From contig VUYV01000521.1 in NCBI GenBank assembly GCA_008711295.1, positions 62,001 through 126,000 of the forward strand: 64,000 nt of DNA. Reading direction: 5' to 3'. The notes beneath the pieces are model-generated. The model did no database searches, was not told the origin of the DNA, and was given only the letters and a program-made list of their open reading frames with translations. This stretch comes from Anarhynchus alexandrinus. Lineage: Eukaryota > Chordata > Aves > Charadriiformes > Charadriidae. The position numbers were made by a program, and so were the translations under genes. This document shows positions 1 to 15,400 of the stretch, piece by piece. The first letter of the stretch is position 1. Every line of letters begins with the position of its first letter.

Positions 1-205
1 CCAGACTCTGCGCTGTGTCTGTAGCTTTGTCCTTGGGGTAAAAGTGTCATGACTTTGCTGGTTTTCCCTCTTCAACCCTAGGAAACTTTCTGCATGATTC
101 AGGCTGTCCAACCCAATTTCATGAGGGTCTTCTGATTAACCTGTACATTCCTTGTTTCTAAAATGCAGTATCTTTGTTTTGGTTTTGTTTGTTTTTTTTT
201 TTCAG
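1..205 (+). other. Intron of ATP8B5-like gene, 3' part
   Basis: This is the end of an intron that begins outside the window. It finishes in a long T-rich tract and a TTTTTTCAG acceptor at 205, directly before the first exon seen here. I see no other element in it. Confidence 0.8.
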
Positions 206-402
206 ATCTTTGCATTTTTAGCACTGATGTGTCTTATCCTAGCCATTGGCAATGGCATCTGGGAGCATGATAAAGGCTGCTACTTCCAGGTCTATCTGCC
301 CTGGGCAGAAGGTGTCAAATCTGCCTCCTACTCCGCCTTCCTCATGTTCTGGTCATACGTGATCATTCTAAACACGGTGGTGCCAATTTCACTCTACGTC
401 AG
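206..402 (+). CDS. ATP8B5: ATP8B5 exon: TM3, exoplasmic loop and TM4
   Basis: The acceptor is TTCAG at 205 and the donor is AG/GTACGT at 402. It encodes fragment residues 1-65, and the last codon (Ser) is split 2+1 with the next exon. It contains a hydrophobic TM3, a loop rich in Trp and acidic residues, and TM4 with the PISL motif at 383-394. In P4-ATPases the Ile of this motif gates the lipid path where cation pumps have a charged PEGL. Confidence 0.93.
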
Positions 403-3400
403 GTACGTGCCAGAACCTCCTTTCATATTTCATCTGAGGAGAAGTCTAGCTTTTGCCTTAGCTAGGAGCAGCATTTTCCCTAGACACAAACGCAACCCCA
501 CTGTGGAGAATCACACACAACCATGGTGATGCTTTTCTTCTTTCTTTTGCTCTTGGAGGTCTTTCTCAGGGTTGGAGTGGGGACAGTAGAGAAGAGGACA
601 GCATGCTATCCAGTTAAAGGGGATGTGTAGGTGTAGGATGCTATAGGACTGAGACTGGAAGCCTGTTACTGGCTGCACTGAGTTGCACAATGACTCACTT
701 GTGGAGCTCTGGGCTCTTTCAGCTGTGGCTGTGCACATCCCTTGGCACTGGGCGCAGCCCAGCCCAGAGCCCTGCTGGAACCCTTCCCCGTCTGAGCACC
801 ACTCCTCAACCTGCAACAAGTGAAACCCACTGCCCCTGCCTTGCTTTTCAGTCTGAAAACTTCTGAAACTTTTCAAATACACTTATAAGTCCTTGTTTTA
901 TAAATAAAGGAAAGGAATTTCCTATAAACCTAACACCATTTCAGTGGGACTTGCTTCAGCATTGCTTACTACAGGCCATTTGAGGACAACCTGATGAGTA
1001 CACCCTGTCATTACCTTCAAAGTTGTCTTCTAATTGCAATCGCTAATGGTGGTGCTGAAGACAAAGATCTTGTCCCTTAAACTAATGAATATTCCATCAC
1101 CTTCTCTTTCTCCAGCGTAGAGATTATACGCTTGGGTAACAGTTTCTACATTGACTGGGACCGTAAAATGTATTATCCGTTTAATGACACGCCGGCTCAG
1201 GCCCGTACCACTACACTCAATGAAGAGCTGGGGCAGATCAAGTATATCTTCTCAGACAAAACAGGAACTCTCACTCAGAACATCATGTGCTTCAACAAGT
1301 GCTCCATCAACGGCAAATCCTATGGTATGTTTTCTGTTTGTCTTATTCTCCAGGTTTTATTCTATTGTATGCCTCTTGGTCCACAGAGACTAAATGTGAC
1401 ATCCAGAAGAGAGTGTCTTGCAAGAAACTGCAGTGATTAAGTGCAGGGTTGCCCATCAGGGATGCCTGGACAGCCTGGATTACATCACTCGCATATCTTA
1501 ATATCATTTTCTTTTCCCTTGTTTCCCCTTTTTGCCACCCTTTTACCTCTCTTTTTCTGCCCCACTATTGTCCCAACTAAAGAACCTGCACCTTATTACT
1601 TTTTCCTCATTGGTTGTCCCAGTTTTACTACATCTGTACTCAATATTTTTTTTCTGATATCACTGCCTAGGTAATCTCAGCCTTTTAAGGTATTATTGAC
1701 ATGGTTACCCAGGTGGTGCTAGCCCTGCAAAACATAACGCATAACTCACATAACTACCTGTCTCTTAACCACTTGTGAAATTATCTGTCCCTCGGGGTGT
1801 CATCTGCAAATTTTGTCAGCTTCTCACACTGTTATCTCTCACATTCAGCAGTTTCTCCTGTCATGATCAGCACTTTTCCACATCCTGTTCAGGTAGCTTA
1901 ACCTTCAGTCAGCACCTGGTCAATGGCTTGGACATTTGTCTGCAGCCCTGATGTACTGCACCTACCGGAAGAGAGAAAAGTTTGTAGGGAGTTGGGAAAA
2001 ATGGGAAGAAAATTTGTTAGCTCTGTTAGATCCTAACAGTCATTGACTTAAAAGTCTCATTCATTATACGGCCCTGGGCAGTGTTCTTCACACTGCTCAA
2101 GAGGTCGTAACAATTCACAAACTGACTAATTGATTAATGTCATTAGATTAGAAATTAGTTACTGCTTATTCATAGACTGATGCTTGTTTTGCCTGTGTCA
2201 GACCTGCTGATGAACTACTGTGCCAGAAAGCTTGTCTTTTCTCTCAGTGATACTAGCTGGCCTAATAAAATCTTGTTTTGTGTATAATTGGAGACCACCA
2301 TATCTCAAACAGTGGTACTAGGCTAGCCAATGCGAGCACTGCTAAACAGCTTGAAAAATATTCAATCTGTTCATTCTTGTGTCCTGCAGTTAACTTTTCC
2401 AAGTGGATGCCACCACTAAACACAAACATAGGATGGGGGTTCAAGAATTGAATAGGAAATATGTGGAAAGAAGGCAGACAGTCTATTGCCTATAGTTTTC
2501 TAAATGCTTAGCTTCTTCCCCGGAATATACTCCTTTGGATTTGCTGCTCGGGGGCATTTGGGAAAGCTGTGCCAGAAAGGATGAATTAGTTCTGCTGCCA
2601 GGGAGGGTAGTCTGGAGGCTTAGGCTTCCCATTGGGAAGGACTTGTCTAAAAGACTCTCAGTTACAGTTCCCAGGGGATGAACTGATGTGCATTTCTCAG
2701 GAGACATGGCTTCTGAGTTTTTTCTACACCCTCAGGGCTTTTATGAAGTAATACCTGTACCTAAAATTGGCTGTGGCCACAGTTGAGATTGCTGGTGCAG
2801 GTATGGACCAGGTATTCATGTAGTTCACTGTATTTCAAGCTTATTTCATTGAAGTGTTGAATCTACTGGGCTGGGTACAGTTCAGATCTCCCAAGTGAAA
2901 TTTTCTTCAGGCAGAAGTTTCAATAGTTTTTCCTGGTGATGAGATGTCTTCCATTTCTGTGACCAGATCATCAGTTCAGGGAAAATGAATGGAGCAGCCT
3001 TGCTACCTAGACGTGGGAAGAATAAGCTTTGACAACACCTCCTCTGTGGTTGTCCAGGGACTGTTGCAAACCCAATATGATCCAGGAGCTGGATTTTGTC
3101 TCAGATTCCAAAGGGAAGGTACAAGAGAATTCATCCCCTGAAATCACCTTCGTTTCCTACCTACGTCCTTTCTGGGTTCAGCTTGAGTCAAGTCTTCTTT
3201 ATCCAAATGCCAGTCATTTTTATGGTAACTGCTTTGTGTTTCAAGCATCTGTCAGTCTCTGGATTTTGTCACAGATTAAGATAGAAACTGATTGATATTA
3301 ATCATCAGTCTCCAGTACTCATGTCAAGATATTTATGCTATTTGAAACTTTTTAAGCAGATACTAGCTCCAAAACACTTTAACAAATTTTTGTGGTAGAG

Positions 3401-6400
3401 ACGCTCAGAGACTGCACTTATCTGGTGTTTGTGGCTATAACCTCGGTCTTTCTTGCTTGCAGGTGATGTATGTGATATGTCTGGGCAAAGGATAGAAATA
3501 AACGAGGTAAGTGCTCAAGTGTTATCAGGATCTGTGCTGTCTGTGAACCTGCCTGCATAGGTGCTAGGGGACACAGCCCACCCAGGCATAGGTCATGCTT
3601 TTGACCCTGCAAGAGATGATGCTCTTGACCCTGACAACAGGGATGTGTGTTCTCGCAGATGTCAGAGGATCGATAGAGTTACATTCCTTCCCGTAAGCCT
3701 GGTTTAAACCAGGCAGGTCAGGTAGCCTGAGTGCCCGCTGTTCCCTCAGCTTGACATGACATCTTAGTGCACGCACAGCTCCTCTTGAATACTGGGCCAT
3801 TGTTATTTGTTGGAAGCTTGGACGTTGGTTAATTTTCTTATCTTTGGCAGTTAATTAAAGCTTTGGTGGGGAATCAGTGAGTTCAGTTCATATCGATAAG
3901 AGGGTCACTGTCAAATTCCCCTTATGTCTGGACATTGGAAAGTGTGAAAATGGGTGACTTCTCCATATCTGTCTAGCCTCTGCTTGCTGGCACAAACCCA
4001 CCTCTTGAATTTCACTGCATGAAATGTCTGAAAACTGCATGCAGTAATCCAAGCAAGATGATGATGAAAATCCCACTCCTCGTTCCAATGATTCATGTCC
4101 ACGCCATTTAAAACTGAAATCGGCTTTTTGTGCCGAGAGCAGTGCCTCCAGGCTGACCTTGCTCAGGCAGCAAAACGCAAAGGGCTGACTTGCTTGGGGA
4201 GACATGCTCGTCTCCTGCCAACTGGCTGCCTGGCAGCTCCTCCTGCCCGTGATACACACCAGAGCAGGGTCCTGCAGGTCAAAAGGCTGCTGCCCACACA
4301 TCCACAGTGCTGCAGTGCCTGGACCTTGCTGCGCAGATGAGTGTGTGTGTGTTTGTGGTGGGCCCGTGCTCTTGCAGTAAGCGCTAAATGTCAGCTGGCA
4401 GAGGTCAAGAGGATGACTCCTATCCTGGAAACTCTGAGCTCACTGGGGATGGGGTGGGAGTCGGTATCGTCCCGGGCAGGCTCAGCAGTGCATTCCTCCA
4501 TGACACATCATGCTGTGATCTTCTGGCCGTTTCTGCACTCTGTTCCCCTCTGCTTGGGGCTCCTTGTTTTTAGACAAAATGGGCAGTGCCTGTGGGGTTG
4601 AACCTTTACATCATATGTCTGTCATCTTTTTCCATATCAGGATTTTTTCTTGCTTTGCAAGTATAAGGCGGACAACACAGCCTTTTGAATTGTTTTAAAT
4701 TGGGCTTCCACATTCCCCTGTCACAGACAGCCATTGAAATCAGGACCATGATGCCATTCAGCAGGCGTGTGCTGAAGGCAGCCATTTCCTTGCTATAGAA
4801 ATCCTTAGGCTGGGATCCTGTAGGAGCATTTGCTGTCATACAGAGAGGCATCTTTAGCTAATCAGGTTCTCGGCCTGGGTGCTGCTTTGAAAGACACCTC
4901 AAGTGCCTGTCCTCTCCTGTGATTCAGTAGCTTTCATGACCTTCCACTTACTTAGACTCATCAGTTTCTGTCATGAACAGCCCCGCAGGAGAGGCTTTGT
5001 AAGGAAGAGAGGGGGGCTGTGATGGGACCATGTGAGAGCTCCACAAATAACACCAAACCATATTTTTGCAGAACACAGAGAAGGTTGATTTCTCATACAA
5101 CCCGTTAGCTGACCCGAAGTTTGCCTTCTATGACCATAGCCTGGTGGAAGCTGTGAAGCTGGGTGATGTCCCGACACACAGGTTCTTCCGGCTCCTCTCA
5201 CTTTGTCACACAGTGATGCCAGAAGAGAAGAAGGAAGGTGAGGACTTTTGAAGGCACCAAACTGAGTGGTTATGTTCACCCTGCACCACAGTATGTCTTC
5301 TCTCCACAGAAGCTGTTATTGGTCCTTTTGGCTCTCTGGTGATTTTCCGTAGTATATGGCTACACATAAATCACTGCCTTTGGAGATGCCACATGGGAAC
5401 AGAAAGGACCGGGGCCTCCATTCCCTGTGTGTTCCTGTGGTGGAGCTCACACTACTGCAAACACCACATTTCTGGAGAACTGCAAGTGCCACAGCTTCCC
5501 TGAGGTGGCAGATGGCTTGCCCCACTCTTTCTCTACTCTGTACCACGTCCCATAAAGCAAAGAGCATAGAGCACCTATTGGCTGGAGACTTACTAGCTCA
5601 ACTCACCCGGTGTTCCCACATGTACTGGGTCTGTCTCCTCCAATCCCAGACAGGGTGAAAACTGTGCTTTAAAGGCTGGAACCATTAACTGAAACATATA
5701 AGGTGAAAATACTCATGAGAAAAATACATGCAGACATAACTAGGAGGGGTTAAACCCAAGGAAGTTGTCCTCTCAGTGAGATCTGTTGGACTCCAAAGAG
5801 AGTGATAAAAGACCCAAAAGAGTCTAGAGGGCCTCTTGCACTGGCCTGGAGGATGTGTTGATGGCACTTGATGGAGACGTGTTGAGCTTTTTAGTGCTGC
5901 GCCTCTGGGAATAGACAGAGAAGCAAAGCGTTAACTGCTACACAATGTCTTTGGGTTTGTATTTGTTTAGCCTCAGAAACAAGGCAGAAGCCACATTACT
6001 TTTTTTTTTCTTGTATGTCAGGCAACTTGATGTATCAGGCACAATCTCCTGATGAGGGAGCCCTTGTCACTGCTGCCAGAAACTTTGGATTTGTGTTCCG
6101 GGCTCGCACACCAGAGACTATCACTGTCGTGGAAATGGGAGAAACAAAAATCTACAAACTCCTGGCTATTCTTGATTTCAACAATGTTCGCAAGCGAATG
6201 TCTGTTATTGGTATGTTCCCTTTGCTCCCTTCTTTCCTTCCTGACTTTTTAGGCTCTCAAGTTGGCCCTCATTCTGCTGTGATGCCTTTTCCTAGGAGAC
6301 CTCCTTTGCAATGCTTTCTGAATAACATTTACTTCTGAGCGCTTGAGGTGGGCTGCCTTGACTTTTCAATTACACAGCAACAGTGCTAGATAAATACTTA

Positions 6401-9400
6401 GGCTTATGGGAGAACATCTTAACATCTGGACCACAATGATGGAGCAGCCTCCTGAGGACACTAACTAAGCCTTTTACATAACTTACCTTCCTCATGAGAG
6501 CACAGGAAAGGCCTTCCTATTAATCAGCTTCAAAATTACCATCAAAATCTGAGAAAGTGGGAAAGGAGAATGCAAGGCTGAGTAGAGAAGCCCACTTTCC
6601 TGAGAGGAAAATGGAGAAATTAAAGAAACCTCGTGTGGCCTTTATTAACCCTCCAATATTTTCATTTATTTCAGGAATTGGTATATGGTAACTGTAACAA
6701 GAGAGTGGTAGTACCTTTACTGGTAGGAGCCATAGGAGCAGCAGGACCAGTTCCCTAAGAACAAATTATTCTTGACTTTTGAATGCAGATGTCCTGCCTG
6801 AAGTGTTGCCTGTAGGAGCCACGTAGTTGAACAGAGCATCTGCTCGGACCAATGCAATCTGGGTACAGTTCCCTGTCCCGCTGTCGCTGATGTGGAGAGT
6901 GCATTACCTTCTGTTCTAAGCAAAGCTTGTCTTGATTCCTGGGAGGTTTCCAACACTTGCTGGAGTTTGGACACCTCTAAAAACCTTTCTTTGTTTTGAT
7001 GCAAATGCTCTGAATCCCAAGTGCTCCAGTCTGGGATTTGTAGCATTTCTCTTCCTCTTCCTCGTAGTGCGGAGTCCAGAAGGTGACTTGACTTTGTACT
7101 GCAAGGGGGCTGACACCATTCTTTATGAACTGCTTCATTCATCCTGTGACTCTCTCAAAGAGGAGACCACAGAACACCTGAATGTAAGTGTTTCCTTCTG
7201 CACCGCATCTCTGCATTTGACGGTTTTCTTTTCTCCAGACATGGAAATGTACTTTGTATTGACATAAAAAACAGGTTTCAGAAGCAGCACTCAAGCACAG
7301 GTTTTTTAATTGGGTTTTGTTTTCTTTTGTTTTCTTTTGTTTCCTTTGTTTTCATGGGGAATGGAGAGGGACATTAATTTATAAAGCCTTAGGTCTCAAA
7401 TCAGTTGCCAAAGCATGGTGCCATTTGAACTGCTCCAGGATATCCAGCACATCTGGACAAAGATGGCAAATACAATGAAGGACATTCAGAAGACTTGGAC
7501 TCCTCTGGAGTAGGAGCTGGAAGCCAGGTAGAACAGGTGAAACACCTGAAATGGCACTACACATCTGTGTTTTGGCAACTAAATTCCATCCAGGTCTGTG
7601 GTTACTTTACAAGGCAGGCACCTGATGCATTTGAGCATGCCTTGGATCTCAATAACTCAGCTGATCAGTAAAGAGCCACAAAACTGTTTACCTTCTTGAA
7701 TACATTTCAGATCTGCAGTGACTGTGATCTGAGAGGTCTCAGTCAGAAGGGACTGCACAGGTGCTGGGACCTGATCACCTCCCCTTCTTTTAGATCGTGT
7801 GTGGGCATTTTGACTGGGCAGCAAGGAAAAGGCATCACTCAAACTTGTGGCCTTTTATATTGTTGCTGGTGTGAGCTGGGCAGTGGTTACTCACATAAGT
7901 GGATGTTTTGGCCAATATTTGCTCCCCCTTGTGATGTCAGATCCTGCTGGCATGGTGCAGAGCACAAGATAACAGAAATTTTTGCCAGAGAGGTTGTGCA
8001 ATAGCACAAACATCTTGCTCACTGCCTGGGGGAGACAGAGAAAGTTGCTGGCGAAGGAGAGGGCACAGCAGAGTTGTGGATGTAGCCTGTTCCTGATGCA
8101 CCTTTACTTCAAGCCTGGGGGAAAACCTCACTTTTCACAATGAGATCTCTCTTATCCCACCAAACACCGAGATCCATACCCTCAATCATGCATCTGCAGA
8201 AAGCACACTTACAAGGACATGCTGAGGTGTCATGACTGACTCTGCTCATGCTGAGCACTTCAGCTAGTACTTGTACCCTAAACTTGTCGAGCCTAGGTCC
8301 AAAATTCAAGTCCGTGTTCAGTATTTACTCAGATCTCACTGTTCTGAACCTTATGTTGAGAAATACAAACCTGGGAAACAACTACCCAGTTAATGTAAAG
8401 ATTGAGAGTCAGAGAGTTGGAAAGCTCTTCTGAATTTTTCTTTGTGAGGACCATGGATGGCAATAATAAAGTGGTCTGGAACTAGTTTTTAAAAAGTACC
8501 CTAAGGTTTGTGGCCTAAGGTGTGATTTTTTCACCTTTTCTCTGCAAACCATAGGCAAGAAGCTTTTACAGATAGCTCTTTGCTTTCCATCAGTCCTTTG
8601 TAAGCCCAAGTGAGCGGACTGTTCTTCTTTGACCTATTCTGTCTCGCCCTTGTCTCGCAGGAGTTTGCTGGTGAAGCTCTGAGGACACTCGTGGTGGCCT
8701 ACAAAAACCTGGATGAAGACTACTTTCAGGACTGGATCAGGCGTCACCATGAAGCAAGCACTGCCTTGGAAGGACGGGAAGATAAATTGTCAGAGTTATA
8801 TGAGGAGATTGAAAAAGACCTAATGGTTGGTGTTTCAGGGAATCTGTTCCAAGCTCTGGGGGAGTCAGTGAGGATGGTGGTTTGTCAATAAACAGCTCAG
8901 TATGACTTCGGTAAACATGGCTTTGCAAACATCTCAGTGGGTTGTGTGACAGGAGCAGTTAGGAATATGGCAGTCCTGGGTTTTCACTGGCACCTCCGCC
9001 AGGAGCCCGTAACTGGGGTGTCACCCACCAGTGCAAGGGAATGGTTTTATTTAACTCACGTGGGTGTCAGAGTAGCTTTCTCATGATGAAGTGACACAGT
9101 GATGAAGTGACATACCAGAGCCTGAGGGAGATGACGTGGACACAAATATTTCATCGCTATCCTTTGTATGTGCAAATGGATGATCTATTTATTTTCCTGT
9201 CTTTGAAATGGCAGGCAGTGAATAATCCCCAGTGCCCCTCTGTATCAGAGAGTGTCTTCTTTGTTCTTGCAGCCCTGGGCAGGATGGGGAGATGATGTCC
9301 ATGAACATGTTTGTGTCAATTTGAAATAGGGCTAAACTGTGATCTTCAAGTCATTCTTTTCTCCATGAGTGTTGTTACAGCTTTTTGAATGCCTTGGGGG

Positions 9401-12400
9401 GGTTGGGGGTGGGGGGTCTGCCTGTGTTTTAGAGCTGTGAATAATGAATGAAAAGGATGTGTGGGATCTGAGGGGAAGCAATTTAGCTCTTGCACTCGCA
9501 GCACTGCTTTTCTGAAATCTTGGAAATCCTGGGAGCCGCACTGTCGCTCCATTAGCCGTACGCTCAGGATGCCAGCAGGGCTCGGGAAGAAGCCAGCGTG
9601 AGCTGAGGAGCTGCTGACCTCTGGAAGTTGCATAGCCCACGGAGCAGAGCCTACTGCCCTTCTGGGTCTGGTCTGGAAAAAGGCTCATTCTCCAGTCCAG
9701 AGAATACACTGTACAAGTGTCCAAAGCAGGAAAGACATGGAGGTTTAGGAGGCTAAGGAGCCAGGTGCTTTACAGGAGGGTTTATGAAGCTCGCGGCCTG
9801 AGTAGAGAAGAGATCACAGGCTCACAGCAGGAAGAAGAGTGGCTCGGAAGAAAACACTCATTACACCAGACCCTTCTCTGCACTCTGTACAGAAGTGACT
9901 TTACTTCCTGAAGGTGCTGCAGGGAGAGGCAGAGGGTGGGTGTAGGAAAGCCGGGCTTGTGACAGAGAATGGGTGCGAGAGCCACAGTCAGGAAGGAAAT
10001 AGAAAGGTCTTGTGGAGATGAGAGGACTGTCAAGTATCATAGTCAGGTTGATGGGCAAGAGCAGAAGTCCTTCGGTGTGGCAGACTCCTGATAAGGGTCC
10101 TTAGGGGGAGTAAAGATATAAGGAAAACAAGGGGGAATAGGGATGGAACGTGGTTATATTCAGTGAAGAGTAGTAAAAATACTATTTGTCATAGATTGTC
10201 CTAAAAACTAAGGAAGATCCGCTGTCAGGAAGTCATCAGAGCTGTCCCTCCAGCTGTTGTTACACTGGGTCATGGGCAGACAGGCAAAGGCCTGTCAACA
10301 ATACTATTGTGCCTTTCTGCAGCTGTGGGGAATACACACTCCTGTTCTCTGTTCCGGGGCACATTTGACATTAGTGTCCATCCTTGGGCTTCCAGCTCAG
10401 GCTCAGACTGCCAAGGATGAGCAGGTACTCCCAGGAGAGGACTTTGTATACTACAAGCATTTAAGGTCTCACCAGGTGGACCAGGGACTACTGCTGTAAA
10501 ATGTGGATTGTGCAATTTTGGGGACCCTATAGAGAAGTTCCCTCAGAGCTGTTATCTACATTGATAACCCTCACAGCTGATGAATGATGAACATCCCAGG
10601 AAGCCAGAAGGGATCTTGGGCTTAAAGCCAACCTCTGAATTTAGTCTCCCAACAGCAGGAGGTAGGTGGTAGCAGATGCTGTCTAAACCTGAGCTAGCAG
10701 TGAAACCTTCATGTCCCTTTGACAATAGGTTAAAGCCACCAAGTATCTCCAAAATGCAGAAAAAGCAATAACTTTAAAATAATAAATGTTTGTGCCCTAA
10801 ACAGTCTGTGGTTTAGTTGTGTGACAGTGTAGAGCAGGGGTGGGGACAGGTCTGTTGTGGGCTTGAGAAGATGCTTAGCAGCCATATGTCTGCTGCCTTA
10901 CAATATGGCTGGGACCAAGCTTCACACTACAGGATGCATATGGAGGTTTGCAGATCCACAGCCATCTTTGTCCCTCAGTGACAGCTCTATCTGCTGTGAA
11001 GGGGACACGTGGAAGAACAAAGACCTGTAGGTCTGCAAACGTGTTGGCCAATAATTTCATGCACGTTCGTGATCCATCAGAGCCTGAGGGATTAGACACT
11101 AGAACATTTGCAGGATCAAAGCTCTACTCTGTACACTAAATTTGCTGAGGAAGAGTGAAAATCAGTACAACCTTATTCATGGATTTCATTTGTGTTTGCT
11201 TGAGTAATTACCTGCAGGTCTAATGCTTTCTCCGTTGCTAGCAATGGGAAGACTTAACCAGTTCCCTGCTGTTTTCTGTTAAGCTGCTAGGTGCCACAGC
11301 GATTGAGGACAAGTTACAAGATGGAGTCCCACAGACAATTGAGACTCTGGCCAAAGCCAACATTAAGATATGGGTTCTTACTGGAGACAAACAAGGTAAA
11401 GGGGCTACAGCTTTGGATGTTTCTCTTCTCTCCTGCTGGTGGCTGGTTCTGCTAAGACCCATGTTCTCATTCTTTCTCCTTTGATAAACTGCACAGAGGA
11501 CAAACTTACCAGGCTTTGCTTCATTGCCAGACAGGCAAAGATCCAGTTATCTGGAATTAGACCAGATTAGTGCCTGTTCTTAATTCCTGTCCTGAGGCTG
11601 GAAGCAGTGTGAAGGCAGCATCCTTTGCCTTTGGACAGGCGACAATGAGCATCCCATAGTTGCTGTCATATGCTGAGAGAAGGTGTCAGTTTAGTACAGT
11701 TGACCATCCTGGTGAAGGTGGAAAAAATCTTGTCCTGCTTTCCAGGAACTTTAATGCTAAAGTGCATGTTGGCTTGGTTTCAATTTGGTTCTGGCATTAA
11801 TGATCCAGAACAGAAATGGAAGAAATATAGGCTTTTGGAGAAAGCATTAAATTGGACAGAAATGAAAATAGATTCCAATAAATTCTTTTGGAGAAATAGC
11901 AACTTCACAGGAACAATGATGTCTCAGGGAGGCCAAAAGTGTTTGCAAATAATTTAATTTAAGAAATCAGCAGAGATTTTTTGAGAAAAATTAAACTTTT
12001 CATTTTGACATGTTCCAAATGTAATAGTTTTGCTTATGAAATACCAAAATACTGTTTTTTTCTGAATTTTCTGAACAAATTGTCTTGATATTCTTCTTCA
12101 GAACTATGGTTTGGGGCTTTTCTTGGGGTAGGGGGAGGGAAAGTTAAATATCCTAAAAAAAACTTTCTGACTCAACATGAAATGTTTTTTGTTGCTCCAA
12201 GTATGTTGGCTGAAGGGTGTTTTCAGCTTTTTCATTTTGGTAGAACTATTTTTTTTCTGTGGCCTTGTACAGCCCAATTAGGGGAGGTTTGCTGCTACAT
12301 CCATCAAGGTGACTCTCCTGGATCTCTAAAACTGTTGACTGTGAAATGCTTACAGCTCTTTTTAGTGAGAAAGAGAGCTTTTGTCTTGCATGTAAAAAGG

Positions 12401-15400
12401 CCACAGGTACACTGTGTGAGTTTGGGGCTGCTAAGATGGGTCATCTTCCTTATTTGTCTTTCCCAGAGACGGCAATGAATATTGGTTACTCCTGCAACTT
12501 GCTGAATGATGACATGGATGATGTTTTCGTTATTGAAGGCCACACATCTGATGATGTACTTAATGAGCTGAGGTAAATGGCTGAAATATAGAGCTTCCTT
12601 GCTGTGCATTGACACTGGAATGGAATGGTATTTGTATTTTGTATTTGTATTTGAGCAACCTGGTCTAGTGGGAGGTGTCCCTGCCCATGGCAGGGGGATT
12701 GGAACTAGATGATCTTTAAGGACCCTTCCAACCTAAACTGTTCTATGATTCTATGGTTTTTATTATTCCCGCTTTTTTTCCTGTGGGCTTTACTTGATGC
12801 AGTTCATTCAGGGACCTCAGATAACAGCTAGCTGGTTCCCTCGAAGATCCAGCAGTGACAAAGTGTAGAAATCTCCTCTGAGGATAAATTCTGAAGCTTC
12901 TTGATCCAAGAACTCAAATCTATATAAGTGTAGAAGAAAGAGTCAGGCAAGCAATATCAGCTGATGTTCACCAAGCAACCCGGAGCCACAAAGACTTTGG
13001 CCCCAGGCTTGAGCTATGCTCTTGCTCTACTGCTATTGCTATCCACCTTGCAGTCCTTTGCCCTATGGTCCTTTTCTAGCATTATCTGTAAATCTGTCTT
13101 CCTCCATAGCCTCCTCAGTAGACACAAGTTCTTAGTTATAGGTGGAAAATGGGAAAGTTTTTCTGTCCCTTTCTGTTGAAGTAGGTGGTTGTCAGACAAT
13201 GTGCACAGAAAATTGGGATGCCCTTTGGGATAACGTCCTTTATGGCATTCAGATGGTCTGTTTGACTTCAAATCAGCACAGGTTTAGCACACACTTCTTA
13301 GAGTTTCAGAACCATGTTGGTGGTCCGCACAAACAGCAGCAGCTAAACCATGCATGTTGTTTTCATTATTATTCTGCATTTTTTTTTTTAGGAATGCAAG
13401 GAAGAAGATGAAGCCAGACTCCTTTTTGGACAGTGATGAAATCAACATTCAGTTCGAAAAATCGTCAAAAAAACCAAAAATTATACCTGATGAGCAAGCA
13501 AATGGAGTGTACGGTCTGGTTATCACCGGCCACAGCCTGGTAAGGAAGGTTCAGAGCCATGTTAGGGCTGAGTTCTGTTAAGAACTTAGTGTCACAGGGA
13601 CATACTGGAAGTCTGAAAATGCTTACAAAATTTAGCTCTAGAGGACTGGATTATTTATTTTTTTTTTACCTAATTGAAGATAAGGTTCAGTGGCTATCTG
13701 AGACATCAAAGGTGATGGGCAAGGTTTCAGAAGACTGGAACAGGGAAGAGTTGGCCCTGATGTTAGGCAAACAGGAGGGGTAGAGTAGCTGGATCAATTT
13801 TCATTTCCAGAAAGATACTGGAAAAATAATCAGGCAGTTTATGGATTCAGCAAGAAGATAAGATAACATCAGACATGGGTTTTTCAAGTATGCCAAGAAC
13901 ACATTCTAATAAATATATCTGGTAACAGATACATTTAACAGATAGGATATATATTGTACCACTTAACTAATCAATTGTTTGATGTTCTCTCCCATTATGT
14001 TCTTCCAAGCAAACTAAAGTAATATGGTCTAGATGAAATTGTTAAGTGACAGATGCAAGACTGTTTGGAAAGTATGGCTCCTAAGGGCTCACTGTTTATC
14101 TAAACCAACAGTTAAGTGGCATCTGCAGGGGGCTATCCCACATCTATTTGATATTCAGTGTTTTCATTGACTGCTTAAGAAGAGAGCAGATAACACCAGG
14201 CTGGGAGAAACTGCAGGCGTGGTGGAGTTCAAGATTAGATTTGAAAACAATTTTAACAAACTGGAGAAATACTTTGGAAAAATGGGGAATGCAATTCAGT
14301 AAGAACAAATGTGTTGTTTCTCCACTTTCCCATAGTCAACTGCACACACAGTATCAAAGATATGTATGTAAGAGCATCATCTATAAGACTTGTGAGGAAA
14401 GCCTCCTGCTTCATCTGGCATCGGTAAAGTCTTAGCTGAAATAATTCAACTTATTTGGGCCATTTTCTTTGAGAAAATGCACACCCACTAGAGAGAGTAC
14501 AAAGAAAACCCTAAGAGTGGTCATGCATGATCTGGAAAGTATAAGGGAAAACTGAGAGAGTTAGGATTTCTGAGCCTAAAGAATACTGATCAGTCTTGGT
14601 AATACTCTTCAAATAATAACAGGTAAACAAAGTAATGGAATTAAACTGAGGAAAGAGAGTTTGGGATTAGATGTCTTCCTGGTGAGAATAGTGAAGCACT
14701 GGAATAGATTTTCCATCCTTGGAATTTTTTTAGAACAGGTTAGAGAAAAAAACAATTTGGTTAGATTTCAACCTGTCTGAGAGGAAGGCTTAGACTAGAT
14801 CAGGTTGTTATCTATTGTATTTTGTTCTCCCAGATTGCAGGGAAAGGAAATAGGTAGATGTGGGAAGAGCCGGGAGGTGCTGCCTTTCAGAGACAAGATG
14901 CTTCTGTTCCCTGTGGTTGCTACTTCTCTTGATGGCAGTCCAGCAAATATAACTCCCAGCTCTACACCAGCCTGGCAAATTACTACTAAAAAAATCTCAT
15001 CTTGCTCCATTTTTGGCTTGTATGCCATATATACAGACCCTGGACTAGAGGAGACACTTTCAGGCAGTGTCTACATTGCCAAGTAGCCTCTCTCCCTCTT
15101 TTACACTCTCTCCCTCTTTAACTACCTCTCTCCCTCTTTAACCCCAGAGCCTTAATCCCCTTTAGATCCCCACTGCAAAACAGACAAGATCTCTATCAAG
15201 TTTGGTGCATCTGCATGGGTGATTCCTCTGACATCCCAGCCAGCCTCTGTTCCTGCTCCATCCCCTCAGCCTGCAGGACAGACCCCAAGTACTGTGCTAT
15301 AAAAGCACTACTGGCGGTGGTGACAGAGCTTTCTTTTTATTCCTGGAAAACAGCACACTTACCCCCACCCTGGCAAGGAGAGATGTCCCACACAAGGAAA

